Below, one piece after another: positions 36,556 through 44,208 of a stretch of DNA of 64,000 nucleotides. Each line of letters begins with the position of its first letter. Positions within the stretch are counted from its first letter, which is position 1. This DNA is from Prauserella flavalba (lineage in GTDB: Bacteria; Actinomycetota; Actinomycetes; Mycobacteriales; Pseudonocardiaceae). The stretch is taken from the NCBI RefSeq assembly GCF_003202235.1, contig NZ_MASU01000002.1, positions 124,001 through 188,000 on the forward strand, written 5' to 3'. The notes under the pieces were generated by a model that worked only from the letters and a program-made list of their open reading frames with translations, had not been told where the DNA came from and made no database searches. Made by a program: the position numbers and the translations under genes.

Positions 36556-37024
36556 GGCGCCGCTGACCGTCCGCGAGGCGGGCGTTGGTGACGCCGAGCT
36601 GCTGCTGAGCTGGCGCAACGACCCGGAGACGCGGCGCTGGTCGCGGACCACCGATGTCGTCGCTCTCGCCGACCACGTGCGCTGGCTCGAGAACGTGCTG
36701 GCCTCGGCCGACCGGCTGCTGTTCGTCGCCGAGAAGGACGGGCCGGTGGGCACGGTGCGGTTCGATCTCGTGTCCGACGCCCCCGAGGGCACGTGGGAGG
36801 TCAGCATCACCGTCGCCCCCGAGTCCCGCGGCAAGGGCCTCGCCGGGGCGATACTGGCGGCGGGCGAGCGTGAGCTGCGCAGGCGGGAACCCGCGCGGTG
36901 CGTGCTCGCGAGCGTCCACGAGGACAACGCGGCGTCCGTGGCCCTGTTCCGCAAGGCCGGCTACACCGGCACCGAGGCGGCCGGGCCGTTCCGGGTGCTC
37001 ACCAAACCACTGGAGAATGCCTAG
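36545..37024 (+). CDS. pseH: GNAT acetyltransferase, PseH type
   Basis: A 159-residue GNAT of the RimJ/PseH type. LTVREAGVGDAELLLSWRND opens the fold; WEVSITVAPESRGKGLAGAIL (about residues 85-105) is the acetyl-CoA loop, and HEDNAASVALFRKAGYTGT closes it. In pseudaminic acid synthesis PseH acetylates the 4-amino group of the PseC product. It lies directly before the PseI-type gene (2 bp gap), and the other Pse enzymes are in the same cluster, which makes the assignment strong. GTG start at 36545 overlaps the coiled-coil gene. Confidence 0.85.
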   Translation: MATEAPLTVREAGVGDAELLLSWRNDPETRRWSRTTDVVALADHVRWLENVLASADRLLFVAEKDGPVGTVRFDLVSDAPEGTWEVSITVAPESRGKGLAGAILAAGERELRRREPARCVLASVHEDNAASVALFRKAGYTGTEAAGPFRVLTKPLENA

Positions 37025-37026
37025 CC

Positions 37027-38073
37027 ATGTCCGTCCGCATCGGTAAGCACGACATCGGGCCCGAGCACGCGCCGTTCGTGATCGCGGAGGTGTCGGGCAA
37101 CCACAACGGCGACCTCGGCCGCGCGCTCGCGATCGTCGACGCGGTGGCCGAGTCCGGGGCGCAGGCCGTGAAGCTGCAGACCTACCGGCCCGACACGATC
37201 ACGATCGACGTGGACGGTCCCGCGTTCCGGCTCAGCGACGGCCACGAGCTGTGGGGCGGGCAGAACCTCTACCGGCTCTACGAGCAGGCCCACACACCGT
37301 GGGAGTGGCACGAGCCGCTGTTCCGCCGTGCCCGCGAGCACGGCCTGGAGGTGTTCTCCAGCCCGTTCGACCCGACAGCCGTGGAGCTGCTGGAGTCCCT
37401 CGACGCGCCCGCGTACAAGATCGCGTCGTCGGAGATCGTCGACCTGCCGCTCGTCGAGCTGTGCGCGCGGACCGGCAAGCCGCTGGTGATCTCCACCGGC
37501 ATGGCCACGGTCGCCGAGATCGACGCCGCGGTGCGCACCGCGCGCGACGCGGGCAACGACCAGCTGATCGTGCTCGGCTGCACGGCCAGCTACCCGGCCG
37601 CGCCCGAGGAGAGCAACCTGCGTGGCCTGCCGGTGCTGGCCCAGGTGACGGGCGCGCTGGTGGGGCTGTCCGACCACACACCGGGCCTCGGTGCCCCGGT
37701 CGCCGCCGTGGCGCTCGGTGCGTGCGCGATCGAGAAGCACGTCACCCTTTCCCGCGGAGACGGCGGCGTCGACTCGGCGTTCTCGCTCGAACCCGCCGAG
37801 CTCGCCGCGCTGGTCACCGAGACACGGCGGGCGTGGCAGGCGCTGGGTGAGCCGGTGCTCGGGCCGAAGGAGAGCGAGCGGGAGGGCCTTCGCCTGCGGC
37901 GTTCACTCTACGTCGTCGAGGACGTGCGGGCAGGCGAGCCGGTGACCGAGCGGAACGTGCGCTCGATCCGTCCCGCAGGCGGCCTGCCACCCGCCGAGAT
38001 CACGAAGGTGCTCGGTCGGACGTTCCGCGTCGACGCCCCGAAGGGCACCCCCCTGAGCTGGGATCTGGTTTGA
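37027..38073 (+). CDS. pseI: Nonulosonic acid (pseudaminate) synthase, NeuB/PseI type
   Basis: Condenses a 6-deoxy-diacetamido hexose with phosphoenolpyruvate to give the nine-carbon acid. The 348-residue protein has the NeuB TIM barrel (IAEVSGNHNGDLGRALAIVD about residues 18-37, AVKLQTYRPDTI, FSSPFDPTAVELLE, YKIASSE, STGMATVAEI, GLSDHTPG, AIEKHVTLSR) and a C-terminal SAF/antifreeze-like domain (LRRSLYVVEDVRAGEPVTER, about 285-348). The motifs do not alone separate Neu, Leg and Pse synthases; PseB, PseC, PseH and PseG genes nearby point to pseudaminic acid. ATG at 37027, 2 bp after pseH. Confidence 0.92.
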   Translation: MSVRIGKHDIGPEHAPFVIAEVSGNHNGDLGRALAIVDAVAESGAQAVKLQTYRPDTITIDVDGPAFRLSDGHELWGGQNLYRLYEQAHTPWEWHEPLFRRAREHGLEVFSSPFDPTAVELLESLDAPAYKIASSEIVDLPLVELCARTGKPLVISTGMATVAEIDAAVRTARDAGNDQLIVLGCTASYPAAPEESNLRGLPVLAQVTGALVGLSDHTPGLGAPVAAVALGACAIEKHVTLSRGDGGVDSAFSLEPAELAALVTETRRAWQALGEPVLGPKESEREGLRLRRSLYVVEDVRAGEPVTERNVRSIRPAGGLPPAEITKVLGRTFRVDAPKGTPLSWDLV

Positions 38074-38154
38074 GGGTCGTTCGACTCTGGGGCCCGGCGC
38101 CGAGGCCGTGCGACGCTGCGACTCAGCCTGGGGGTCTGAGGCTGGAGGTCGCGG

Positions 38155-40332
38155 ATGGCCGGCGCCGCGCAGGCTGGACCACTCGAACGCCTCGGCCGCG
38201 GCTGCGCGCGGCACCCGTGGCCGGTGTTGCTGGTCTGGCTGGCCGTGCTCGCGGGGGCCACTGTCGGCAAGGTCATGGTCGGCGACGCCTACAGCGATGA
38301 CTACACGTTGTCGGACACGGAGTCGGGACAGGGCAGCGAGGTGCTCGTCCAGCACGGTGTCACCCACAGCGCGAACTCCGCCCGCATCGTGTTCGAGTCC
38401 GGCTCGCTGACCGCGCACCGCGACGCCGTCGAGCAGGCCATCGGCGACGTCCGCGAGGTCGACCACGTGCTCGCCGCGTCCGACCCGTTCGCGCAGGGCG
38501 CGACGTCGCGAAACGGCCAGGTCGCGTTCTCGACCGTCCAGTTCGACGCCGACCCCGGCACCATCGGTACCGGGCTCGTCGACGACATGGACACGGCGAC
38601 CGATCCCGTGCGTTCCGCCGGGGTCTCGGTCGACTACGGCGGCAGCCTCGGGCAGGCCGCCGAGCCGGAGACCGGCGACCGCAGGTCAGAGGCGATCGGC
38701 ATCGGCGTCGCAGTCGTCGTGCTGCTGCTCGCCTTCGGCAGCGTGTTCGCCGCGGGGCTGCCGATCGTGACGTCGGTGGCGGGCGTGCTCACCGGCGTCG
38801 GCCTGCTCGGGCTGCTCGCGAGCCAGGTCCAGTTCGCCACCACGGCGCCCACGCTCGCGATCATGATCGGGCTCGGCGTGGGCATCGACTACGCGCTGTT
38901 CCTCGCCACCCGTCACCGGCAGCTCCTCATGGATGGCGTGGACCCGGTGACGGCGGCGGGGCGCACCGTGTCGGGTAGCGGGCGTTCGGTGCTGATCGCG
39001 GGCACGACCGTGGTGATCGCGCTGCTGGGCCTGTTCGCGGTCGGAGTGGGTTTCATCGGCAAGCTCGGGCTGGCGGCCGCGATCACCGTGCTCACCGCGG
39101 CGGCGACCGCGGTCACGCTCGTGCCAGCTCTGCTGGGGCTTGCCGGGCGACGGATCGACAGGCTGCACGTCCGCCGCCCCGTCGCCGAGGCGAGCGAGCG
39201 GGGATCCGCCGATGCCTGGCAACGCTACGCGGGCGGGCTGCTCCGGCACCCGTGGCTCGCGCTGTGCGGTGGGGTCGTGGTGGCCGGAGTGCTGGCGATT
39301 CCCGCATTCTCCATGCAGCTCGGCCACATCGACCAGGGCGCCGACGCGGAGGGCAGCACGACCCGGCTGGCCTACGACGCCATCGCGAGAGGCTTCGGCC
39401 CGGGTGCGAACGGGCAGTTCACGGTGGTAGTACAGGGCGCCGACGGCAACGTCGCCCAGCGGCTGCAACAGGCGCTGTCGAACACCCGAGGGGTCGCCGC
39501 GGCGACAACGCCGACCCAGAGCAAGGATGGGACGCTGATCGTCTCCACCGTCACGCCGACATCAGCCCCGCAGGACAGTGCGACCGATGACCTGCTGCAC
39601 CGGCTCAGGGACCAGACGCTCCCCGGTGTAATCGGCGGAACGAACGCGCACAGCTACGTCACCGGCGCCACCGCGGGTCAGCTCGACTTCCGCGACATCG
39701 CCGCCGCGCGCCTACCGACGATCATCGGCGTGGTGGTGGGAGCCGCGTTCCTCTTGCTGCTGCTGACGTTCCGCAGCCCGGTGCTCGCGCTCAAGGCCGC
39801 GGTACTCAATCTGCTGTCGATCGCGGCCGCGTACGGCGTGATCGTCGCCGTGTTCCAGTGGGGCTGGGGCGGTTCGTTCTTCGGCGTCGCCGAACCGGTG
39901 CCGATCGAATCCTATGTCCCGATGATCATGTTCGCGATCGTCTTCGGGCTGTCCATGGACTACGAGGTGTTCTTGCTCTCCCGCGTGCACGAGGCGTGGC
40001 GGCGCAGCGGCGACAGCCACGCGAGCGTGGTCACGGGCCTCGCCGTCACGGCTCGGGTGATCAGCTCGGCCGCGTTGATCATGATGTCGGTGTTCTTCGC
40101 GTTCCTTCTCTCCGACAGCGTCGTGATCAAGATGCTGGCGCTGGGTCTCGGGGTGAGCGTGCTCATCGACGCGACCCTCATCCGGCTCGTGATCGTGCCG
40201 GCCGCGATGTTCCTGCTCGGCGACCGGTGCTGGTGGCTGCCCGCCCGGCTCGACCGTGTGCTGCCGCATCTGGAACCCGAGCCGGAATCGAAGGAACGGC
40301 CTAGCCCCCGAAGAACGACCGCACCGACGTGA
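38155..40332 (+). CDS. MMPL/RND-family lipid transporter
   Basis: A 725-residue MMPL-type transporter with two repeats. Each half has one TM, an outer domain, and about five clustered TM segments. IGLGVGIDYALFLATRHR (about residues 240-257) and IVFGLSMDYEVFLLSRVHE (about 595-613) are the paired Asp-Tyr motifs that carry the proton path. MMPL proteins export lipids or glycolipids. It stands in the nonulosonic-acid cluster, between pseI and pseC, so it might move a lipid-linked product, but that is inference. ATG at 38155 follows GGAGGT. Its 3' end overlaps the convergent pseC by 32 bp. Confidence 0.88.
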   Translation: MAGAAQAGPLERLGRGCARHPWPVLLVWLAVLAGATVGKVMVGDAYSDDYTLSDTESGQGSEVLVQHGVTHSANSARIVFESGSLTAHRDAVEQAIGDVREVDHVLAASDPFAQGATSRNGQVAFSTVQFDADPGTIGTGLVDDMDTATDPVRSAGVSVDYGGSLGQAAEPETGDRRSEAIGIGVAVVVLLLAFGSVFAAGLPIVTSVAGVLTGVGLLGLLASQVQFATTAPTLAIMIGLGVGIDYALFLATRHRQLLMDGVDPVTAAGRTVSGSGRSVLIAGTTVVIALLGLFAVGVGFIGKLGLAAAITVLTAAATAVTLVPALLGLAGRRIDRLHVRRPVAEASERGSADAWQRYAGGLLRHPWLALCGGVVVAGVLAIPAFSMQLGHIDQGADAEGSTTRLAYDAIARGFGPGANGQFTVVVQGADGNVAQRLQQALSNTRGVAAATTPTQSKDGTLIVSTVTPTSAPQDSATDDLLHRLRDQTLPGVIGGTNAHSYVTGATAGQLDFRDIAAARLPTIIGVVVGAAFLLLLLTFRSPVLALKAAVLNLLSIAAAYGVIVAVFQWGWGGSFFGVAEPVPIESYVPMIMFAIVFGLSMDYEVFLLSRVHEAWRRSGDSHASVVTGLAVTARVISSAALIMMSVFFAFLLSDSVVIKMLALGLGVSVLIDATLIRLVIVPAAMFLLGDRCWWLPARLDRVLPHLEPEPESKERPSPRRTTAPT

Positions 40333-41440
40333 TCACGCGGTCCACATCGGACTCGGTGAGGTCCGGGAACAGCGGAAGGGACAGCTGTTCGGAGTAGAAC
40401 CGTTCGGCGTTCGGGCACAGCCCGCGCCGGTAGCCGAGGTCCTCGAACACGGGGTGCCAGTACACGGGGATGTAGTTCACCTGCACGCCGATGCCGTGCC
40501 CGCGCAGGTGGTCGAACAGTGCCCGGCGCCGCCCGCCGAGCACGCGCAGCGGGTACAGGTGCCACATCGGGTCCGCGCCCTCGCGGGTCACCGGGGTGCG
40601 CACGCCGTCGAGGTCGGCGAATGCCTTGTCGTAGCGCGTGTGGATCGCCGCGCGGCGCCGCTTGAACTCCGCGAGCCGCCGTAGCTGGCTGCTGCCCAGC
40701 GCGCACAGCACGTCCGGCAGCCGGTAGTTGAGCCCGAAGGCGTGCACCTCCTGGTGCCAGCCGCCCTCGTCGGGGTACCGCTGGGCGGCGCGGTCGCGAA
40801 CGAGGCCGTGGTTGCGGAACGCCCTCGCCCGCTCCAGCAGTTGTTCCGACGCGCTCACCACGGCACCGCCCTCGGCCGTGGTGAGGTTCTTGGTGGCGAA
40901 GAAGGAGAACGTGGTGAGATCGGCGAGCGAGCCGATCGGCCTGCCCCGCCACGAGCCGCCGATCGAGTGCGCGGCGTCCTCCAGCAGCAGGGCACCCGCG
41001 GAGTCGGCGACCGTGCGCAGCTCGTCCAGCTCCGCGGGGTGACCCGCGTAGTCGACGGCGGCGATCACCTTCGTGCGGCTCGTCACGGCGGCGCTGGCCG
41101 CGTGCGGATCGAGGTTGCCGGTGTCGGGCTCGACGTCGGCGAACACCACCTTCGCGCCGTGCAGCGCCGCGGCCGACGCCGTCGCGACGAACGTCATGGG
41201 GCTGGTCACCACCTCGTCACCGGGGCCGACGCCCGCGGCCGCGTAGGCCACATGCAGCGCCGCCGTGCCCGAGGTGACCGCCACCGCCGGGGTTCCGCCC
41301 GTGTGCTCAGCGAGGTCGGCCTCGAACCGCTGCACCGCCGGTCCCGTGGTCAGCCAGTCGCCGCGCAGCACCTCGGCGACGGCCGCGAGGTCGTCGCCGC
41401 CGACCGACTGCCGCCCGTAGGGCAGGAACGGCTCACTCAT
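40301..41440 (-). CDS. pseC: UDP-4-keto-sugar aminotransferase, PseC type
   Basis: A 379-residue DegT-family PLP aminotransferase. It should aminate the 4-keto sugar made by PseB using glutamate. Fold landmarks: LPYGRQSVGGDDLAAVAEVL, GDWLTTGPAVQRFEADLAEH, VTSGTAALHVAYAAAG (PLP phosphate), DYAGHPAELDEL, LEDAAHSIGG (PLP ring Asp), and FFATKNLTTAEGG with the Schiff-base lysine near residue 187; C-terminal YIPVYWHPVFEDLGY is typical of PseC. ATG at 41440 overlaps the pseB stop by 8 bp, indicating an operon. Its intact lysine contrasts with the lysine-less relative at 8995. Confidence 0.93.
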   Translation of the reverse strand: MSEPFLPYGRQSVGGDDLAAVAEVLRGDWLTTGPAVQRFEADLAEHTGGTPAVAVTSGTAALHVAYAAAGVGPGDEVVTSPMTFVATASAAALHGAKVVFADVEPDTGNLDPHAASAAVTSRTKVIAAVDYAGHPAELDELRTVADSAGALLLEDAAHSIGGSWRGRPIGSLADLTTFSFFATKNLTTAEGGAVVSASEQLLERARAFRNHGLVRDRAAQRYPDEGGWHQEVHAFGLNYRLPDVLCALGSSQLRRLAEFKRRRAAIHTRYDKAFADLDGVRTPVTREGADPMWHLYPLRVLGGRRRALFDHLRGHGIGVQVNYIPVYWHPVFEDLGYRRGLCPNAERFYSEQLSLPLFPDLTESDVDRVITSVRSFFGG

Positions 41441-42416
41441 GTTCGGCGATCAGCTCTTGCAGCTGGCCGGTGTCGAGCCAGAGGTCGTTGGTGTCGGAGC
41501 GGTAGGCGAAGCCGTCCGGCACCGGCACGCCGCTCTCCGGCGGCTCGTAGCCCCAGCCCGCGATGTGCGGCTGGACCACGTAACGGTCCTCCAGCAGCAG
41601 CGTCCGCCGCGAGTCGTCCGGCGCGATCATCTCCTCGTGCAGCTTCTCGCCGGGCCGGATGCCGACCTCGTGCATGTCGCTGCCCGGCGCGATCGCCTGC
41701 GCGAGGTCGACGAGCCGCATGCTGGGGATCCTCGGCACGTACAGCTCGCCGCCGTGCATCTGGTCGAACGAGTCCACCACGAAACGCACCGCCTGTGGCA
41801 GCGTGATCCAGAAGCGGGTCATCTCCTTGTGCGTGATCGGCAGCGACTCGCCCCGCTCGGCGAGCGAGCGGAAGAACGGGATGACGCTGCCCCGCGAACC
41901 CATCACGTTGCCGTAGCGGACCACGGCGAAGCGGGTGGGGTGCGTGGCCGCGTAGTGGTTGGCGCTGATGAACATCCGGTCGGCGCACAGCTTGGTGGCG
42001 CCGTAGAGGTTGATCGGGCTCGACGCCTTGTCGGTGGAGAGCGCCACGACCTTGCGCACGCCGGTGTCGATGGCGGCCTCGATGACGTTCTGCGAGCCCA
42101 TCACGTTGGTCTGGACGAACTCGAAGGGGTTGTACTCGCCGGTGTCCACCTGCTTGAGCGCGGCGGCGTGGACCACGTAGTCGACGCCGTGCATGGCGCG
42201 TTCGAGCCTGCGCCGGTCGCGGACGTCGCCGATGAACCAGCGCAGCCGGGGGTCGTCGCCGAACTGCCTGCGCACCTCGTACTGCTTGAGCTCGTCGCGG
42301 GAGAGCACGACCAGCCTGCGCGGGTTGAGCTCGGCGAGCGCGTGGGTGATGAAGGCCTTTCCGAACGAGCCCGTACCTCCGGTGAGCAGGATGCTCGCAC
42401 CGTCGAGCTCGGCCAT
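41433..42416 (-). CDS. pseB: UDP-GlcNAc 4,6-dehydratase (inverting), PseB type
   Basis: First step of pseudaminic acid synthesis: converts UDP-GlcNAc to the 5-inverted 4-keto-6-deoxy sugar. The 327-residue short-chain dehydrogenase has the NADP motif LLTGGTGSFGKAF (about residues 10-22), RDELKQYE, the HAAALKQV segment, and an active site with STDKASSPINLYGATK, the TDKA plus YGATK pattern of inverting dehydratases. RPGEKLHEEMI near the C-terminus is also typical. ATG at 42416 follows GGAGGT six bases upstream. Divergent from pseF by 41 bp, so one short region probably drives both halves of the pathway. Confidence 0.94.
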   Translation of the reverse strand: MAELDGASILLTGGTGSFGKAFITHALAELNPRRLVVLSRDELKQYEVRRQFGDDPRLRWFIGDVRDRRRLERAMHGVDYVVHAAALKQVDTGEYNPFEFVQTNVMGSQNVIEAAIDTGVRKVVALSTDKASSPINLYGATKLCADRMFISANHYAATHPTRFAVVRYGNVMGSRGSVIPFFRSLAERGESLPITHKEMTRFWITLPQAVRFVVDSFDQMHGGELYVPRIPSMRLVDLAQAIAPGSDMHEVGIRPGEKLHEEMIAPDDSRRTLLLEDRYVVQPHIAGWGYEPPESGVPVPDGFAYRSDTNDLWLDTGQLQELIAEHE

Positions 42417-42457
42417 GGGGTTACCTCCGCGTTGCAGGCGTATGGACTCCGGCCATC

Positions 42458-43201
42458 ATGTCACCCATGCGGGAACCGCCGGTCGTGAACGTCGTCATCC
42501 AGGCGAGGGCGTCGTCGACGCGGTTGCCTGGCAAGGTGCTGCGCTCGCTGGGCGGTCGCAGCGTGCTCGGCTGGGTGGTGCGGGCGGCGTCGGCGACGCC
42601 GGGAGTCGACACGGTGGTGGTGGCGACCTCGGAAGCGCCCGGTGACGACGCGGTGGCCGAGGAGGCCGCGCGGTGTGGTGCCGAGGTGGTGCGGGGGCCG
42701 CTGGACGACGTGCTCGCCCGCTTCCTGCTCGCGTGCGAGCGGTACCCGGCGGACGCGGTGGTGCGGCTCACCGCGGACTGCCCGCTGCACGACCCCTCGC
42801 TGATCGCGCAGCTCGTGGCGTTGTGGCGGGCGCAGCCGGAGCTCGACTACGTGAGCAACGTCCTGGTGCGCACGCTGCCGCGCGGGTTCGACGCCGAGCT
42901 GGTGCGGGTGCCGGTGCTCGCCGAGCAGGCGGAGGAACAGGAGGGGTCGCATCGCGAGCACGTCACGTCCGGTGTGCACGGGCGACCGGAGCGTTATGCG
43001 TGCGCCGGTATCGTCGTGTCGCCGCCCGCCGGTGACCTGCGGGTCACGCTCGACACCGAGCAGGACTGGACGGTGCTGGAGGGCGTGGTCGCCGAGCTGG
43101 GGGACCGCGTTCCGGCGTGGCGGGAGGTCGTGGACGTGCTGCGGCGGCGTCCGGACCTGGTGGCGGTGAACGCGGACGTGGAGCAGAAGGCGGTGCGGTG
43201 A
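42458..43201 (+). CDS. pseF: CMP-nonulosonate cytidylyltransferase, PseF/SpsF type
   Basis: A 247-residue nucleotidyltransferase of the CMP-NeuAc/CMP-Kdo synthetase fold, activating the nonulosonic acid with CTP. The CTP-binding motif is IQARASSTRLPGKVL (about residues 14-28), followed by VVVATSEAPGDDAVAEEA, VVRGPLDDVLARF and VVRLTADCPLHDP (metal-binding Asp). This is the SpsF/PseF subgroup. ATG at 42458 or 42467 could start translation; neither has a clear ribosome site. Its stop overlaps the pseG GTG (GTGA). Confidence 0.87.
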   Translation: MSPMREPPVVNVVIQARASSTRLPGKVLRSLGGRSVLGWVVRAASATPGVDTVVVATSEAPGDDAVAEEAARCGAEVVRGPLDDVLARFLLACERYPADAVVRLTADCPLHDPSLIAQLVALWRAQPELDYVSNVLVRTLPRGFDAELVRVPVLAEQAEEQEGSHREHVTSGVHGRPERYACAGIVVSPPAGDLRVTLDTEQDWTVLEGVVAELGDRVPAWREVVDVLRRRPDLVAVNADVEQKAVR

Positions 43202-44208
43202 GGATCCTGCTGCGAGCGGACTCGTCGCGACAGATCGGGGCCGGGCACATCTCGCGCATGGTCGCGCTCGCCGAGCAGGCGACGCGGCGCGGCTGGACGG
43301 TCGCCTTCGCCGGGCGCACGGACAACGCCGACTTCCTCGCGGCGCGCTTCGCCGAGCTGGGCGTTCCGGTGCTCGGGCCAGGGACACGCGCGGACGGCTA
43401 CGACGCGGTGGTGGTGGACCACTACGGCATCGCCGAGGTGCGTTCCGAGGTGAACTCCGCCGGTGCGCGGCTGGTGTCCTTCGAGGACGGCGTGTTCGGC
43501 AGGCGCGCGGCGGACGTGGTGGTGGACTGCGGGCTGGTGCCGCAGCCGCGCCCCGACGACGGTTCGGGCCTGGTGCTCACCGGCGTCGCCTACGCCCCGC
43601 TCCGGCAGGTTGTGCTCGAAGCGCGGGACAAACGGAGAGCAAGGGAGCTTTACTCCCGCGAAACGGGAGTAAAGCTCCCACGCTCCCACGACGGGGGCGA
43701 CGCGAAAGCTCCACACGTGCTGGTGGTGCTCGGTGGGGGTGGGGTGTGGCAGGAGACCGTCGCCGCGTTGCTGGAGGCCCTGCGCGCCACGGGCACGCCG
43801 TGCACGGTCGAGGCGCTCGTGCGCGGCGAGCCCGCCCTGCCCGAGCCAGGGCCGGGCCAGCGCTTCGTCGTCTCGCCACCCGGCCCGGGCCTGCACGGCA
43901 AGCTCGTCGACACCGATCTGGTGGTCAGCGCCTCCGGCGTGACCCTCTTCGAACTCTGCTGCATCGGCGTGCCGACCGCGCTCGTCCAGCTCGTCGACAA
44001 TCAGGCCGCCGGCTACCGCGCCGCTGTCGACGGGGGCCTCGCCGCGGGCCTCGGCACGGCCGCCGCGCTCGATGACGCCACCGCGACCCTCACCGCGCTG
44101 CTCACCGAGCCCGCCGCTCGCGAGCGGCTCGCCACCACGGCCTCGGCCACCGTCGACGGCCACGGCGCCGCCCGCGTGCTCGACGCGCTCGAAGGGGCCG
44201 GCGGATGA
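43198..44208 (+). CDS. pseG: UDP-sugar hydrolase, PseG type, with an in-frame palindromic insert
   Basis: Removes UDP from the diacetamido sugar nucleotide before PseI acts. The 336-residue GT-B-fold protein has the catalytic loop IGAGHISRMVALAEQ (His near residue 17), VVVDHYGI, VSFEDGVFGRRAADVVVDC and the C-terminal donor-binding VVSASGVTLFELCCIG and LVDNQ. Between the two domains, residues about 147-163 (RARELYSRETGVKLPRS) are encoded by a palindromic repeat inserted without breaking the frame; beyond it the VLVVLGGGG strand resumes. GTG at 43198 overlaps pseF; the stop overlaps the next gene (ATGA). Confidence 0.88.
   Translation: MRILLRADSSRQIGAGHISRMVALAEQATRRGWTVAFAGRTDNADFLAARFAELGVPVLGPGTRADGYDAVVVDHYGIAEVRSEVNSAGARLVSFEDGVFGRRAADVVVDCGLVPQPRPDDGSGLVLTGVAYAPLRQVVLEARDKRRARELYSRETGVKLPRSHDGGDAKAPHVLVVLGGGGVWQETVAALLEALRATGTPCTVEALVRGEPALPEPGPGQRFVVSPPGPGLHGKLVDTDLVVSASGVTLFELCCIGVPTALVQLVDNQAAGYRAAVDGGLAAGLGTAAALDDATATLTALLTEPAARERLATTASATVDGHGAARVLDALEGAGG
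43637..43685. repeat. Palindrome family B, copy inside the pseG coding sequence
   Basis: A 49-bp palindrome centred at 43661. Inner arms of 16 bases are perfect (GGGAGCTTTACTCCCG at 43643-43658, matched at 43664-43679) with a 5-base CGAAA loop; outer GAGC/GCTC blocks at 43637-43640 and 43682-43685 extend it with two mismatches. The left unit GAGCAAGGGAGCTTT is the same as in the intergenic copy at 5781. All codons in it are open in the pseG frame. Confidence 0.9.

Noticed and set aside
35432-44208. Legionaminic or N-acetylneuraminic acid pathway instead of pseudaminic acid
   Set aside because: No NeuC/LegG-type 2-epimerase is seen, and the TDKA-type inverting dehydratase plus the PseG-fold hydrolase match the Pse route; kept as a residual possibility only.
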